Shown piece by piece: positions 55,001 through 63,261 of a DNA stretch of 64,000 nucleotides. The stretch is from positions 513,622 to 577,621 of the forward strand of contig BDSI01000074.1 in assembly GCA_003117195.1 (NCBI GenBank). The letters are read 5' to 3'. Source of the DNA: Eudorina sp. 2006-703-Eu-15. Taxonomy: Eukaryota > Chlorophyta > Chlorophyceae > Chlamydomonadales > Volvocaceae. How positions within the stretch are numbered: position 1 is the first letter of the stretch; the number at the start of each line of letters is the position of its first letter. Both the position numbers and the translations under genes were made by a program. Below the pieces are notes generated by a model, which was not told the DNA's origin, made no database searches, and saw only the letters and a program-made list of their open reading frames with translations.

Positions 55001-57430
55001 GGAGCATGTGAAGTAGATCGACTGGGAGGAGGGGGGTGTGCTGTGCCGCAGGCTAGGCAGTAGTTGAGAGCCTTAGGCGGCAGAGCGTAGGTTGCCGCGC
55101 ACGTGCCAGCAGAGAGAGAAAGGTTAGTAGCGCTGAAATAGAGCGCTCAGCTGGCGTGCGGTCTCGGCGGCGTGTTCTTTTACCCCCTTTTCTTGTTCAC
55201 CTCCTAAGCTAGGGCGAGGCTGGGCGGTTGGTTGCGGTCGAGGCTTAGGGTTCTGTGCAGACGTTACACGAATGAGTGTACGTGTGATCGGGGTGGGGTA
55301 ATTGGGGTTCGGGGTTAACACTGCCTGTCGAACCGCAGCAGATCACAAATTGTTATTTTAGGCCTTGCCCAAAATGCGGTTTGTGGCGCAAGGTGAGACA
55401 GACTTGCTTGGGAAAGGCGGTGATTTCGGTTGGCTGGTTCTCCCGTCGGGTGGCTAGTTAGGTACGGCACCGGGCCGTGCGGGTGAGCCTCGCAGTTTGT
55501 TGGGCGGTTGCTCCTTGTTAGACATTGGTTTCCGTCTTCGCAGACGTATAAAATAGTAGCGGTATTACTTCTGGTACAGTAACGGGCCGTTGATCGGGCG
55601 CCGCCTAGCAACAGATCCAGCAGCCTGCCGACCCGCGAGTTGCTTGTCGGTTTGCAGGAATGCCTGTTTTTGTCGCCTAGACCAGCGCCCATACGCGCGC
55701 AGCTGTGCGGCGCGCCCCTGCAACGCCCCCAGTTCTCGAAGGCATTCGAGCCATGAACCCACGTGCGGGGTAATAGGATAGGCTTACTGTCCTCGTGAGT
55801 ACGGCCAGGGTGACGACTGGCATACTCCGCAAGAATGCGGGCTCAAGGCCACAATGCGCCCGGCCTTACTCACTGTCGCGCGCAATGATTTCGAAGACGT
55901 AGCGGAATGTGTTGGGGATAAGGCCACGCAGCTCAGGGGGCTCATCCTTGCCCTCCATCGTGTGCGACTTGCCCGTACCAGTCTGGCCGTAAGCGAAGAT
56001 CGTGCCTGTGGACGGACACGGGACAGCAGCCGCCGGAGGATATGGCACCCGTCAACCGTCAACATCCCGTGCCGTTGGTCTGGTATCGGCCGAGAGAGAT
56101 GGGTGGGGCCAGAAGCACCTGGGCATGATCATGTACCCGTTGACATGCGCAGAACAGACAGCAGCACGGGGCCACACGTTTTGCATGCGCACCGTTGGAG
56201 GCAGTGGCCGGTTAGAGCAGCACCCCGTCAGCCTCGGTTCTAAGCGTTTGACGACCCACCGGCGCAACAGCAGCACAGGTCTACAAATGTTTGCAGAAGA
56301 CATGGCTTTCAATTGCCAGCATCCGTGACAATCCGATGTGGGTCGCTGTGCTCTCGGCAAGTCTACACTTTGAGGTCTGATGGCGCGTTGTGTACAAGAT
56401 AACCCCGCAGTGGCCGTGCCCGTCCGTGCGGGCGCCGATATGAAGCATCATTGCGCAGAAGCTACGGCGGTTCCGATCAGGAGGCCAGGGCAGCACCGTA
56501 TGACTGAAGGGACAAGTCCTTTTCAACCCCAGGTTTGGTGCCAGCCAGCCATGAAGCGCACCGCCCAAGAGCTCCATCAGCCCTGCTGGAGTGTGACCAA
56601 GTGTTTGGCCTACCGTTGTAGCCTTCGATACAAGAGTCGATGAGGGGACGGGCTGTGATGTCGAAGACATCGCGCTGCTGGCAGTTCCAGTCATACACCT
56701 GGACCGGGGGTCAGAGGACGGGCGGGTTGTAAGTTTCCCACACTCCAGGCGGGAACATTGCGCGAAGAGGGTGCGCATGGGACTCACGGTGGCAAGCGCA
56801 GGATGGGTGGGGCATCCAGCAAATCAAACCCAAAACAGCTATGTGGTATTGATCACGATTCAAGTGCGCAAAGCACAGGCGTCCCCGTTTCATTCCCCGT
56901 CAGGTGGTCACAGATGGGCAGCGTACACACAGCGCGTCGTAGTACCCCGATACCCACCCATGACCCAAGCAGCGCCGCTGTACTCTTTCGCAAAGACACG
57001 GGAATCTTTCGGGGCAAACCGCGACGTTTGGCTGTGATTGGATAAGCGGGCTTCACTAGGTCGCATGCTTATGCAGGGCAGCCGACCACACCTACATGCC
57101 ACGCCAATTTACCTGGTCGAATGTGAATGCCTTAGGCGGTTCGCTTGCATCGGCCTTTGGATTCTTGACCTGTACACGCGGCACCCGAGTTTAGACATGC
57201 ACGTATCAGCTTTCGTATCAGCCTCAACCAGACGCCCCTTACCTTGACCTGACCAGCATCGACATCCATGTCCACAATGCGCTCACGGCCATCCTGCTTC
57301 TCCTTTCCATTCAGAGGCCGACAACGAACCACCACCTGCCATGCCAAAAATCAACCAATATGAGGCCGATGCATCTCAGCCTTGTTTGAAGCAAAGGAAA
57401 TGGTACCTTCACTGACTCAGCCTTCGACAT
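43068..57430 (-). CDS. FLA10: Kinesin-2 motor subunit FLA10 (KIF3A homologue)
   Basis: Plus-end motor of heterotrimeric kinesin-2 that drives anterograde intraflagellar transport. Twenty-two exons give 782 residues, close to Chlamydomonas FLA10: 57430-57407, 57335-57243, 57169-57113, 56698-56614, 56005-55874, 48716-48661, 48129-47998, 47826-47700, 47445-47341, 47080-46950, 46710-46588, 46307-46227, 46053-45964, 45742-45608, 45462-45301, 45066-44989, 44818-44711, 44512-44381, 44195-44072, 43894-43792, 43525-43406, 43218-43068. Motor domain: [13 protein letters not shown]-loop [10 protein letters not shown] (93-102), switch [10 protein letters not shown], switch [12 protein letters not shown]. 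The neck begins [17 protein letters not shown], followed by a Glu/Lys-rich coiled-coil stalk (exons 14-18). A basic Gly/Ser/Arg-rich tail ends RLRTKPK. Intron 5 (55873-48717) carries a 6.8 kb retroelement; without it the intron would be about 294 bases. All splice sites and the frame are intact, so the gene looks functional. Confidence 0.97.
48780..48798 (+). repeat. Left 19-bp flanking direct repeat of the retroelement
   Basis: CTTGTCGGTTTGCAGGAAT immediately precedes the left terminal repeat. The identical 19 bases follow the right terminal repeat at 55643-55661, as in a target-site duplication. Confidence 0.85.
48799..49091 (+). repeat. Left terminal direct repeat (293 bp)
   Basis: Starts TTGTTATTTTAGG and ends CCGCGAGTTG; matches 55350-55642 throughout by eye. 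Contains a TATAAAA box at 48996-49002, about 100 bases before the gag ATG, so it probably drives transcription of the element. Confidence 0.95.
48996..49002 (+). promoter_or_regulatory. TATA box in the left terminal repeat
   Basis: TATAAAA in an otherwise GC-rich repeat, correctly placed to start an element transcript through gag, antisense to FLA10. The same box is present in the right repeat at 55547. Confidence 0.6.
49105..50589 (+). CDS. Gag-like protein of the retroelement
   Basis: Frame of 494 residues from the first ATG ([11 protein letters not shown]). The N-terminal half is helical and Ala/Glu/Arg-rich ([19 protein letters not shown]), followed by a Gln-rich linker. The C-terminus carries a zinc knuckle with CCHC spacing, [13 protein letters not shown] (C-x2-C-x3-H-x4-C), the usual nucleic-acid-binding element of Gag. 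It probably packages element RNA. The frame is intact and closes at TAG 50587. Confidence 0.85.
   Translation: MSETGGSGSGGAGFQHLLTVADCDAELAKPGAAVLTTEEFERFKAGSTVFLSAARAKRAAISAAPTGRTAAEKAAGKAAIEEAEQIYQTTIETEVSLDYQELAARKARRDGIHQRIRQLSARIDTREEAAASDLPAIAGEAGTGVGVGPGTVGRDDAPRTALPDNQYQQTQPAQNQQLQLEHHQQQRRRIAGTEPLDVELRALQPGGLGQLVAAAAFDPNVLALAPTTHTGGALVQRPALLTGTRHGHDDEPLPGSPPPKTFKPDSLADTFNKAATFEEVASALPLVGNLVDAMGARRMASSLSSFNVASRNSILKFSMDGAAAFTEGNSQLEEGAAAAAASAYQRSANAFKAATEGQKLQKDINALAAILPWTDVVQLQRDSDTTQLQLLTTIASLDPRIRDRFIGGNKDGGGGGSRGGPSQKQQPVQFIGGDDGAGHGAGAGGGGGLVCVLCGEHHRWRVCKTYVDAAEGQKPAIADKARKALQELRGGAGR
50590..51425 (+). repeat. Tandem 182-base repeats between gag and pol
   Basis: About 3.5 units; unit starts at 50775, 50957, 51139 and 51320 (last partial, ending 51420). 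Spacing is 182, 182 and 181, the short one due to a GACTTTT/TATCTTT variant. Each unit contains a CCTCTC-GAGAGG hairpin and two GCATGTCGGGC motifs. The stretch 50590-50774 is single-copy spacer with related fragments. The array fills the whole gap between the gag stop and the pol frame, and pol opens directly after a TAG at 51420. Confidence 0.9.
51426..53630 (+). CDS. Reverse transcriptase/RNase H of the retroelement
   Basis: Open frame of about 735 codons between a TAG at 51420 and the stop at 53628, with no ATG near its beginning. RT motifs: [29 protein letters not shown] and the catalytic YVDD in [14 protein letters not shown]. RNase H follows, with Asp in [13 protein letters not shown], Glu in WLELSAIL, Asp in [15 protein letters not shown] and the DIRS-typical RADRLSRQL. 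No protease or integrase is present. The missing ATG suggests expression by splicing out the tandem-repeat spacer, by recoding, or by re-initiation. It overlaps the following recombinase frame by about 70 bases in another phase. Confidence 0.9.
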   Translation: MPRFWLISAVGDSLVVKVSLPGAGGLSDITDPLTTLGVLEEVVEAAADAAASSVGVGTGSGDSAGRPPVQPWFPAGGAKLNTEAWQRRGADSAAIRNAAVWQFASDPPVSHHLRNHPTIQPHLEAMGKHFDALLVTGVTEQYDAGVHGDMTDFAAVVNPLHVVLKPDKSIRPIIDPSCSGVNECMEKLPCPLPDLGVLLQNLPPNGFLGKRDLANGFHHVMLAPEARRYVAFRHPVSGALQRFVALPFGASQSPPIFVELTTVARDIFQTECDRRGLQVRIFVYVDDFMLLGNSHADVVGAFEVLDEVGTELGLEWKASKDRGRDQPSQQLEFLGMLFDTVTMEMRIAPEKRARYASDIAALLDAAKVGPIRRRDLEAVAGRITFISRACRWGYAFVQHIYDNVYTPEKPAPVLVHLSAAAADDLQFWLEVLQTDPCVWDGVKLATTADLDLVRGEFTGPNGAVVFTDASGAGFGGAWEAAEVQGVWSDSERSLHIAWLELSAILRCLQSWAPRLTGRRVLVRCDNTQAVAAINKGSTRIRDGRSISRQIALLAVKHNFELRAEHIAGVENVRADRLSRQLALARDQNLRLKPRLFSSLVGDKYRPSVDCCCDVLGLNAQPGCTTFYSPERSILGKASELAGKVLWAFPPTALVGDVLDELAKARQLDRNTKATAVVPRWEQQPWYRRYVRTAGTNRSPFIAVNTLGAQRSICLWPWGAEADPSPYDWIVLRLP
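53561..55011 (+). pseudogene. Tyrosine recombinase with N-terminal PHD-like finger, frameshifted
   Basis: Catalyses insertion of the circular DNA copy in DIRS-order elements. The first frame (to 54730) begins without an ATG. It carries a Cys/His finger, [18 protein letters not shown] then HRSC and FRCPAC, matching PHD-type C4HC3 spacing, then the recombinase core-binding helices. Catalytic Arg lies in [10 protein letters not shown] and probable Lys in IRKSKTDQ. The second frame, open from 54721 to 55011, carries [10 protein letters not shown] (HxxR box) and [13 protein letters not shown] (His/Trp and nucleophile Tyr). The frames are out of register by one base around the GGGG at 54703-54706. 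That could be a -1 recoding site, a mutation or a sequence error. All catalytic residues would be present if the frames were read together. Confidence 0.8.
55012..55349 (+). other. Noncoding right interior of the retroelement
   Basis: Spacer between the recombinase stop and the right terminal repeat. No copy of the right flank was found here, so no B1 repeat of the PAT type is visible. Confidence 0.5.
55350..55642 (+). repeat. Right terminal direct repeat (293 bp)
   Basis: Same sequence as 48799-49091 by direct reading, including the TATAAAA box. It abuts the right 19-bp flanking repeat. Confidence 0.95.
55643..55661 (+). repeat. Right 19-bp flanking direct repeat of the retroelement
   Basis: Identical to 48780-48798. 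Two further bases (TG) on the left also match because the terminal repeat ends in TG, so the duplicated stretch could be counted as 21. Confidence 0.85.
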
Positions 57431-58734
57431 GGCTGTGTTCTCTGTCCTCAACCGGCAAAAATGTCCAATTTACTAAATCCAATAAGATGTAAAAGTAAAT
57501 TGCTAAATAGGTTGAATTATTGCAGGCACGGGTCCCGCTGGGAGACCTGGCCAGCCGATTCTCTTGAAGCTTTTCGTTGAAGCGCAGATATTTTCCTACT
57601 GTCTAGGCCTAAGGTGTAAGAACGTGTCTTGATATGTAACCGAGGAACAACGTCGCCCGAATTATCACATCGCGTTGCAGTACATATCGGTAAATGCCAA
57701 GAACCCCGCGTCTTATATGATCATAGGTTTCCACGTATTGCGCACTCGTCATTAATCCAGTTGCTATGATATGCACACTTGCTTGGTCTTACCGCCTACT
57801 TGCTGCACGGACTTGCTAGAGCTAGCACCTCAAGAGTTACGACACTTCTTGTCGACAACGATCTGGACCCCATAAGAGCAGCAAACTCAAGAGTGGTGAC
57901 TGCGATCTGGCTGAATGGAGTAACTGCGATTGGCCATGAACCTGGGCCGTGTTCCTGCGGACCTCCGTCAGCCCCCCTAGTAACCATACGCATCCACACC
58001 TGTCCACATATGAAGCGTTTGGTTAGCCACTCCAAGCATAATAGGTCAACATCAGGTAGCCCAACTCCGTAGACCTTTTCCTAGACCTTGAAACGTCTGG
58101 AGATGCAGGGAAATGCTTCCCGGCGAATACCCCTTCCAACCCGTCATACACCCGTCCTCCCAGGATTCTCACATTTTGTTCCCCTCGCTTCGTAATACAA
58201 GACATAGATCTGTACCGGGTACTATACATGTAAGTGAGCTGTCGCAACCCTGCGTGGAGGAGACCTCTCCCTTGTGAGAGACTGCCTGCAGCACGCTAAT
58301 ACCGAGACTTCAACAGGCACTGTTCGACTGACGGATTGGAGGTGGTGCCACCTTTGGTTCGATAATTGTTGTGTACAAGTACTATTGTGTGAGTCATGTT
58401 GTAACAGTGTTGTACGGCGTTTGTACGGCGTAAAGCAGTCGCCACAGCCCCAGCATTTTGTCCTGGCGCGAAGACCATGAAAGATGATTTATGCGCTTTT
58501 CCTCAGTGCTCTCATACTATGACAGTCTCATGTTGAGGAGAAAGAGGCACAACTACTTAAGTCACCATTAAGAACGATAACTACCTGAAGTTTACGAGGG
58601 AGCACTGCTTTTATACAATCAAGAAAGCTAATGCTAGAGACCTTAGGCGTTCCGAATGTCCCAAGATGACGCTTACGGTAACACCTTGTATTACATGGAT
58701 AATTCCATATCATACTTTATATAGTCAACCTTAG
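57431..58734. other. Divergent promoter region of FLA10 and the TPR gene
   Basis: AT-rich compared with the rest of the window. It should contain promoters for both genes. TATA-like TTTATATAG at 58717-58725 sits only about 10 bases before the TPR-gene ATG, so its role is doubtful. No coding exon is supported. Confidence 0.5.
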
Positions 58735-61700
58735 ATGGATACCAGCTTGGATGCAGCAGAGTCGGCTTTCCTACAAGCGGTGCTCACTGGGGCCGAAACA
58801 TGTGGTGACGTGTTGTTACGGCCGGAGGATGCAGCGTGTACTGTACCTGATACGTTGTTCAGTACTCCAAGTTCTGGAGAGGGTGTGAGAGGGCCTGCCG
58901 CGTTATCACCGCTAGTGGGTCCCCAGTCAAGTGCACCAGGAGACACGCCGAGCGCTAACAGCAACCCTCAAAGCCTGCTGGAAACGTTGGCTTCGTTGCC
59001 TCATGGCACGCCTTCCCAGCACCAGCAGCAGCTCCGGCAGACCGGCCTTCCTGCTTGGGGCTCAAGCCAGCCCCCTGGAAATGCCGAGCCACAGACGACG
59101 GCGCATCACCACGCACAGCACGGTCACAGCTCTCCTTCTGATGCGCAGCCACGGCGTGGCGCTCTGTCTCCCGTGCATGACGTCGTGGCCGCGGGTGAGT
59201 GGGGCAGCCCCGCTCAACACCACCGCGGATCCGGCACAGTTGTCTGCACCAGGCCTGGCGCCCCAGGACTGCCACCTCGAAGCAAAACATCCAACGCCGC
59301 GCCCCTGGCACCCACCAAGGGCGCGGCCGTTGCAGCTGCTGGATCAAGTAGCCCGTTGAGCCGCCTGCCGTCCTCATTCTCCGCGGGGGTCATCAGCGAG
59401 GTCAGCGCGGCGTCCATGGCCACCACCAGCACCTCAACAACGTCCACAACAGGCTCGGGCCCGCGCCGGCGGATCAGCAGCAACCCGGGCGGCTCTGCCG
59501 ACGGCGCATCCGTCTGCCCGACCGCTTTCGGCGGCAAAGGCGCCACCGCCGGCACCTCACGCAAGTTCCTTTCAGCGAGCGCCATACCAGCCGCGTCGGA
59601 CTCGGCGGGCTTAACAGCCACCGCGTCAGCGCTTGGTGGGCGGCCCTCGGGGAAGGGCTTCCTGCTGTCGGCGCAGTCTTCGCGCCGCGCGCAGGGCCTG
59701 CTGCAAAGGATCCAGAGCCTGGAAGCCCAACTGACCGAGCTCCTACTTGCCGAGGGCGACCCGGACTCGTTCGCAGCGGCTGCGGCCTCCGCGGGTGGCG
59801 GCGCTGGGGTGGGCCACTCACCGACCTTACGGACGCACCAGCGGCGCAGCAGCAGCAGCATCACCAGTGCGTCCAGTCACGGCGGCGCCGCTGCCAGTCG
59901 CCAGCAGCTTATCCACTCCGTGGTGGAGCAGCTTTGCCGCGATTACAACAGCAGCGGCGTGGCGCTTATGGAGGCGGGCCTGGACGAAGCGGCGAGGGAG
60001 CAGCTGGACAAGGCGCTGCTGCTGGCAGGGTCGGGCGGCCCGCTGGAGGGACGACCGGACAAGCAGCGGGAATTGCAGGTGCGGGTGACTGCTCCTGGAT
60101 TGGATATCAGCTACTGTAGTGCACCAGCATGCGAGAGTTGCGTAACGGCCCTTAAGCAACGTATTTGTGCGGTTGTATCCGCTACCTCGCGACCCGTGGC
60201 TGCTGACATTGCAGATCGTGGCGCACAACAACCTCGCCTGCTACTATCGGAAATTCCGTCAACCGGCTCTGGCGCTGGAGCACCTGCAGCAAACCGCCCG
60301 GCTGGAGACCGGGGCGCCGAGCTCGGAGGCGAGGACAGCTGAGGAGGAGGCGGGGCCCGCCGGTGCGCCGCTCCCGGAGGAGGCTCAGGCTACAGGAGCG
60401 GGAACAGGGGCAGCCCAGGCGGGCGGCGCGGATGGCGGCGACGCGGCCGCGCGACTGGTCAGCGCGCAGGGCCCCACGGCGGCCACGCTGCTCAACTTGG
60501 CGGCGTGCAGCAGCAGCATGGGGCAGCACATGCAGGCGTTGGCGTACGCGGCGCGTGCGGTGCAGGCAGCAGCCGGGGAGCTGCAGGTGCGGCAGGGCGT
60601 GAAGGCCGTGCGGGTCACACGGCTGCGGCGCCCGGGGGACGTACCTGGGTTGTGCCATTAGGTCATGGGGTCGTTGGAAAGCATCGTGTGCTTGCAGTGC
60701 CTACAGCGCAGCAGCGCGTGGGAGGGACCCTGCTTTGACCGTTCGCTGCGCACCCACCGCCCATTGCGCAGATCCCGCTGTCCGCGCTGGAGGGGGCGCT
60801 GCTGCAGGGGCTGCCGCAGGCTCAGCTGTGGGAGGTGCTGCCGCAGCTGCGGAGGGCCTGCCAGGGCGCCACCACGCAGCTGGCGATGGCCTACTACAAC
60901 CGGGCAGTGGAGCAGGTGTGTAGCTTGGGGCCTGCACCGCCGCAGGAACGGGATGTTCGAATCTTCAAGCCCAATCCGCATGGGTGTGGCGGGGCTGACA
61001 AACATGCCCACCCTCCTAGCTTGTGTTTTCAAGCACGCGCAACTGTGCCTTCTGTTTAGCCTCGGTTTGCTCTTTAGAATACTTATGTGGGGCAAGGATA
61101 CAGTGATGCAAATTTGCGGTCGCAGAGCGTTTCTGATGCCCTGTCCTCTGGGTGTGTGCCGTGCGGCTCTGCGTGCCCCCGTGCCTCCTCCGCAGGAGCA
61201 CCTGCACCAGTGGCACGCCGCACTGGAGTCGTACCAGCTGGCGGTGGACGTGGCCAGCCGCTTCGTGGGCCGCGGGGACGACCTCACGCTCACCATGCAG
61301 CAGGCCGCCGAGGTAAGGCTGCAGCTGGCGGGTGCGCGTGCCAGCACGGCGATACCGCATCTATTGGGCAGGGTTGACGGGCGCACATGGCGATGGCAGG
61401 AAACTCGGGAGACCGCTGGAACGCCTCACCCCTGGAAGGACCCTGAGGGACAAAGAAGGGAAGCACCCGGGCTCCGTTGGGCCCACAGTCTGCGACTCTG
61501 CGTGTTTGCGGTCCTCGGCACTGGACAGCGGAGCTGGCGCTCGGGCGCGGCCGGAACTCTATGCGTTAAAGTACCGGACCTCTATGCGTTGCCGTGTAAA
61601 GCGCCGAAGAACTACATGCGTCCGTACGGTTGCCCCCTCCCCGCCATATTCTTTTTCAGGCTTTCAAAGTGCGGCTGCGGAAGCTGGAGCGCCACGGCAA

Positions 61701-63261
61701 AGTGCGCGCTGTCAGGGTGCACCACACCGGCGTTCCTGGGGGGGTCGTTAGGGGCAGCAGCTGTGAAGGCGCGAGCGGCGGAGGCGGCGGAGGCCACGCC
61801 CTGGCGGCGCCGCGTCCGTTAAGCCCGGGCGCCTCTGCCAGCTGCGTCGCGGTGCCGCGCCCGCACCCGCACCCGCACCTGCGCCCCTTACTGCGCTGCT
61901 CCACCGCCGCAACCACCAGCGCAGCCGTATACACCGCCGCCACCACAGCCCCCGCTGCTGGCTCCGCTGCGGCGGCCGCCATGTCGGGACTGCAGTCGAA
62001 AGCGAGCCGCGGCTCTGCCCTGCCCGCAATCACACCGCCTCGCCCGGCCTCTTGGACCGCGACCGATCAAAACGTAACGCCCCCCACAGCATTCGGAACA
62101 ATCAGCCCCGTCGACGCCACGACCATTTCTCGACCTGGGACGCGCGGCTCGCCCGGGTCGGTTGCATCTTCGTTGGTCCCGCGGAGGGCCCTGTCGGCCG
62201 GGAGGGCGGCGCGCCCAGGTCGCTTGGCGGCTGCGACGGCCATCGGCGCTCTGCAACCGACGTCGGGTGCACCGACTATGGGCGGGGCGGGATCGCATCC
62301 TCAGTCGTGCGGCAATAGCTGCACCCACCACGTTGCCGCTGCGGTGCCGAACCCGCCGGTGGCGGCCACCGCGGGTGTCGACGCGGCGCGAGCGCCGCAT
62401 GCCAGCGGCGGATCATCGCCGCCGCCACTGCCGTGGCCGAAACCGCCGCCGGCTCAGCAGCAGCACCAGCAGCAGCACCAGCAGCAGCACCAGCAGCAGC
62501 ACCAGCAGCAGCACCAGCAGCAGCACCACGACCACCAGCCACAATCGTCGCAGCAGCGGCACCAGCCATCTAATGGTGGTACGGATGCTTCGAGGGCAAG
62601 TCCGGCGGACTTCAGCGTTGGTGGCGGGGGTGGGAACGGTGGTGCCGGCAACAGCGGTGGCCAATACCAAAATGCGGCTGCGCCGCAGACGATGACCTGT
62701 GTGGCCACCGGGTCCCATGAGCCGGGCGATGTCGCACGCGCGCCGCCAAGGCCCAGCCCTGCGCCGGCGCCGCTCGGTTCGGTACGTCGTGACAACAGTC
62801 CAGGCACAGCTTCCTTGGAAGCAACGTCAGGGGCGTTCCTGCCATTCGCCCCATCCGCACTGCACGGGTGCAAGCCCGGCGCGCAACTGTCGGAGGAAGG
62901 GAGCCTGGCGGCGATGGCTGCTGCGGCGGTTGCGGCGGCCGCGGAGCTTGCCCTGATACGCATAGCGGGCGAGGATGGGCAGGGGGGGAGCGCGGGCGAC
63001 GCCGATGCGACCGCGGCCCTCGCCGGCGGCCGGACAGGAGAACAGCGCCGCATCGCCGTGAAGGCCTTGGAGCCGAAATTTGCGCCCGTGCCTCATCAGA
63101 CGGTGGTACAGCTGCCGCCGACAGGGATAGAACGCGGCGTGGGGGCGGGTGGTAGCGCGGCGCCGTGCAGCAAGGGTGGCATGAGCCTGATGCGGGCGGC
63201 GTTGTCAGTGGGGGCGCCGGTGGGCATGCTTATGCCCAAGCGAGATGGGGTTGCGGTGTGA
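58735..63261 (+). CDS. TPR-like repeat protein with disordered N- and C-terminal regions
   Basis: Exons 58735-60078, 60215-60586, 60772-60915, 61196-61312 and 61660-63261, all in phase 0 with GT-AG borders, give 1192 residues. Residues ~320-345 form a short coiled coil (LLQRIQSLEAQLTELLLAE). Tetratricopeptide-like helices follow: VVEQLCRDYNSSGVALMEAG, HNNLACYYRKFRQPALALEH, LLNLAACSSSMGQHMQALAY and HLHQWHAALESYQLAVDVAS, ending at residue ~675. TPRs are protein-protein interaction modules; the partner is unknown. The first 310 residues and the last 500 are Ser/Ala/Gly/Pro-rich and likely disordered, with a Gln/His run near residue 930. The gene is divergent from FLA10 across a 1.3 kb spacer. 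A role in cilia is possible but only suggested by position. Confidence 0.82.
62456..62527 (+). repeat. Coding CAGCAGCAC repeat (Gln-Gln-Gln-His)
   Basis: Tandem (CAG)3CAC units give a QQQH-type repeat in the disordered tail of the TPR protein. It is a candidate length polymorphism. Confidence 0.95.

Larger units (their letters stand above)
48799..55642 (+). mobile_element. DIRS/Kangaroo-like tyrosine-recombinase retrotransposon in FLA10 intron 5
   Basis: A 6844-base element, antisense to FLA10. Order: terminal repeat 48799-49091, gag-like frame with zinc knuckle, 182-base tandem repeats, reverse transcriptase/RNase H frame, tyrosine-recombinase frame with PHD-like finger, terminal repeat 55350-55642. 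Reverse transcriptase plus tyrosine recombinase, without aspartic protease or DDE integrase, places it with DIRS-order elements such as Volvox Kangaroo and Chlamydomonas TOC3. Terminal repeats appear identical over 293 bases, so insertion is very recent. The layout looks like simple terminal direct repeats. I could not find the B1/B2 pair expected for classical split-direct-repeat (PAT-type) elements. Confidence 0.9.

Noticed and set aside
48799..55642. Possibility that the element is an ordinary LTR (Gypsy/Copia) retrotransposon
   Set aside because: No aspartic protease or DDE integrase; it has a tyrosine recombinase and a DIRS-type RNase H ending, despite LTR-like terminal repeats.
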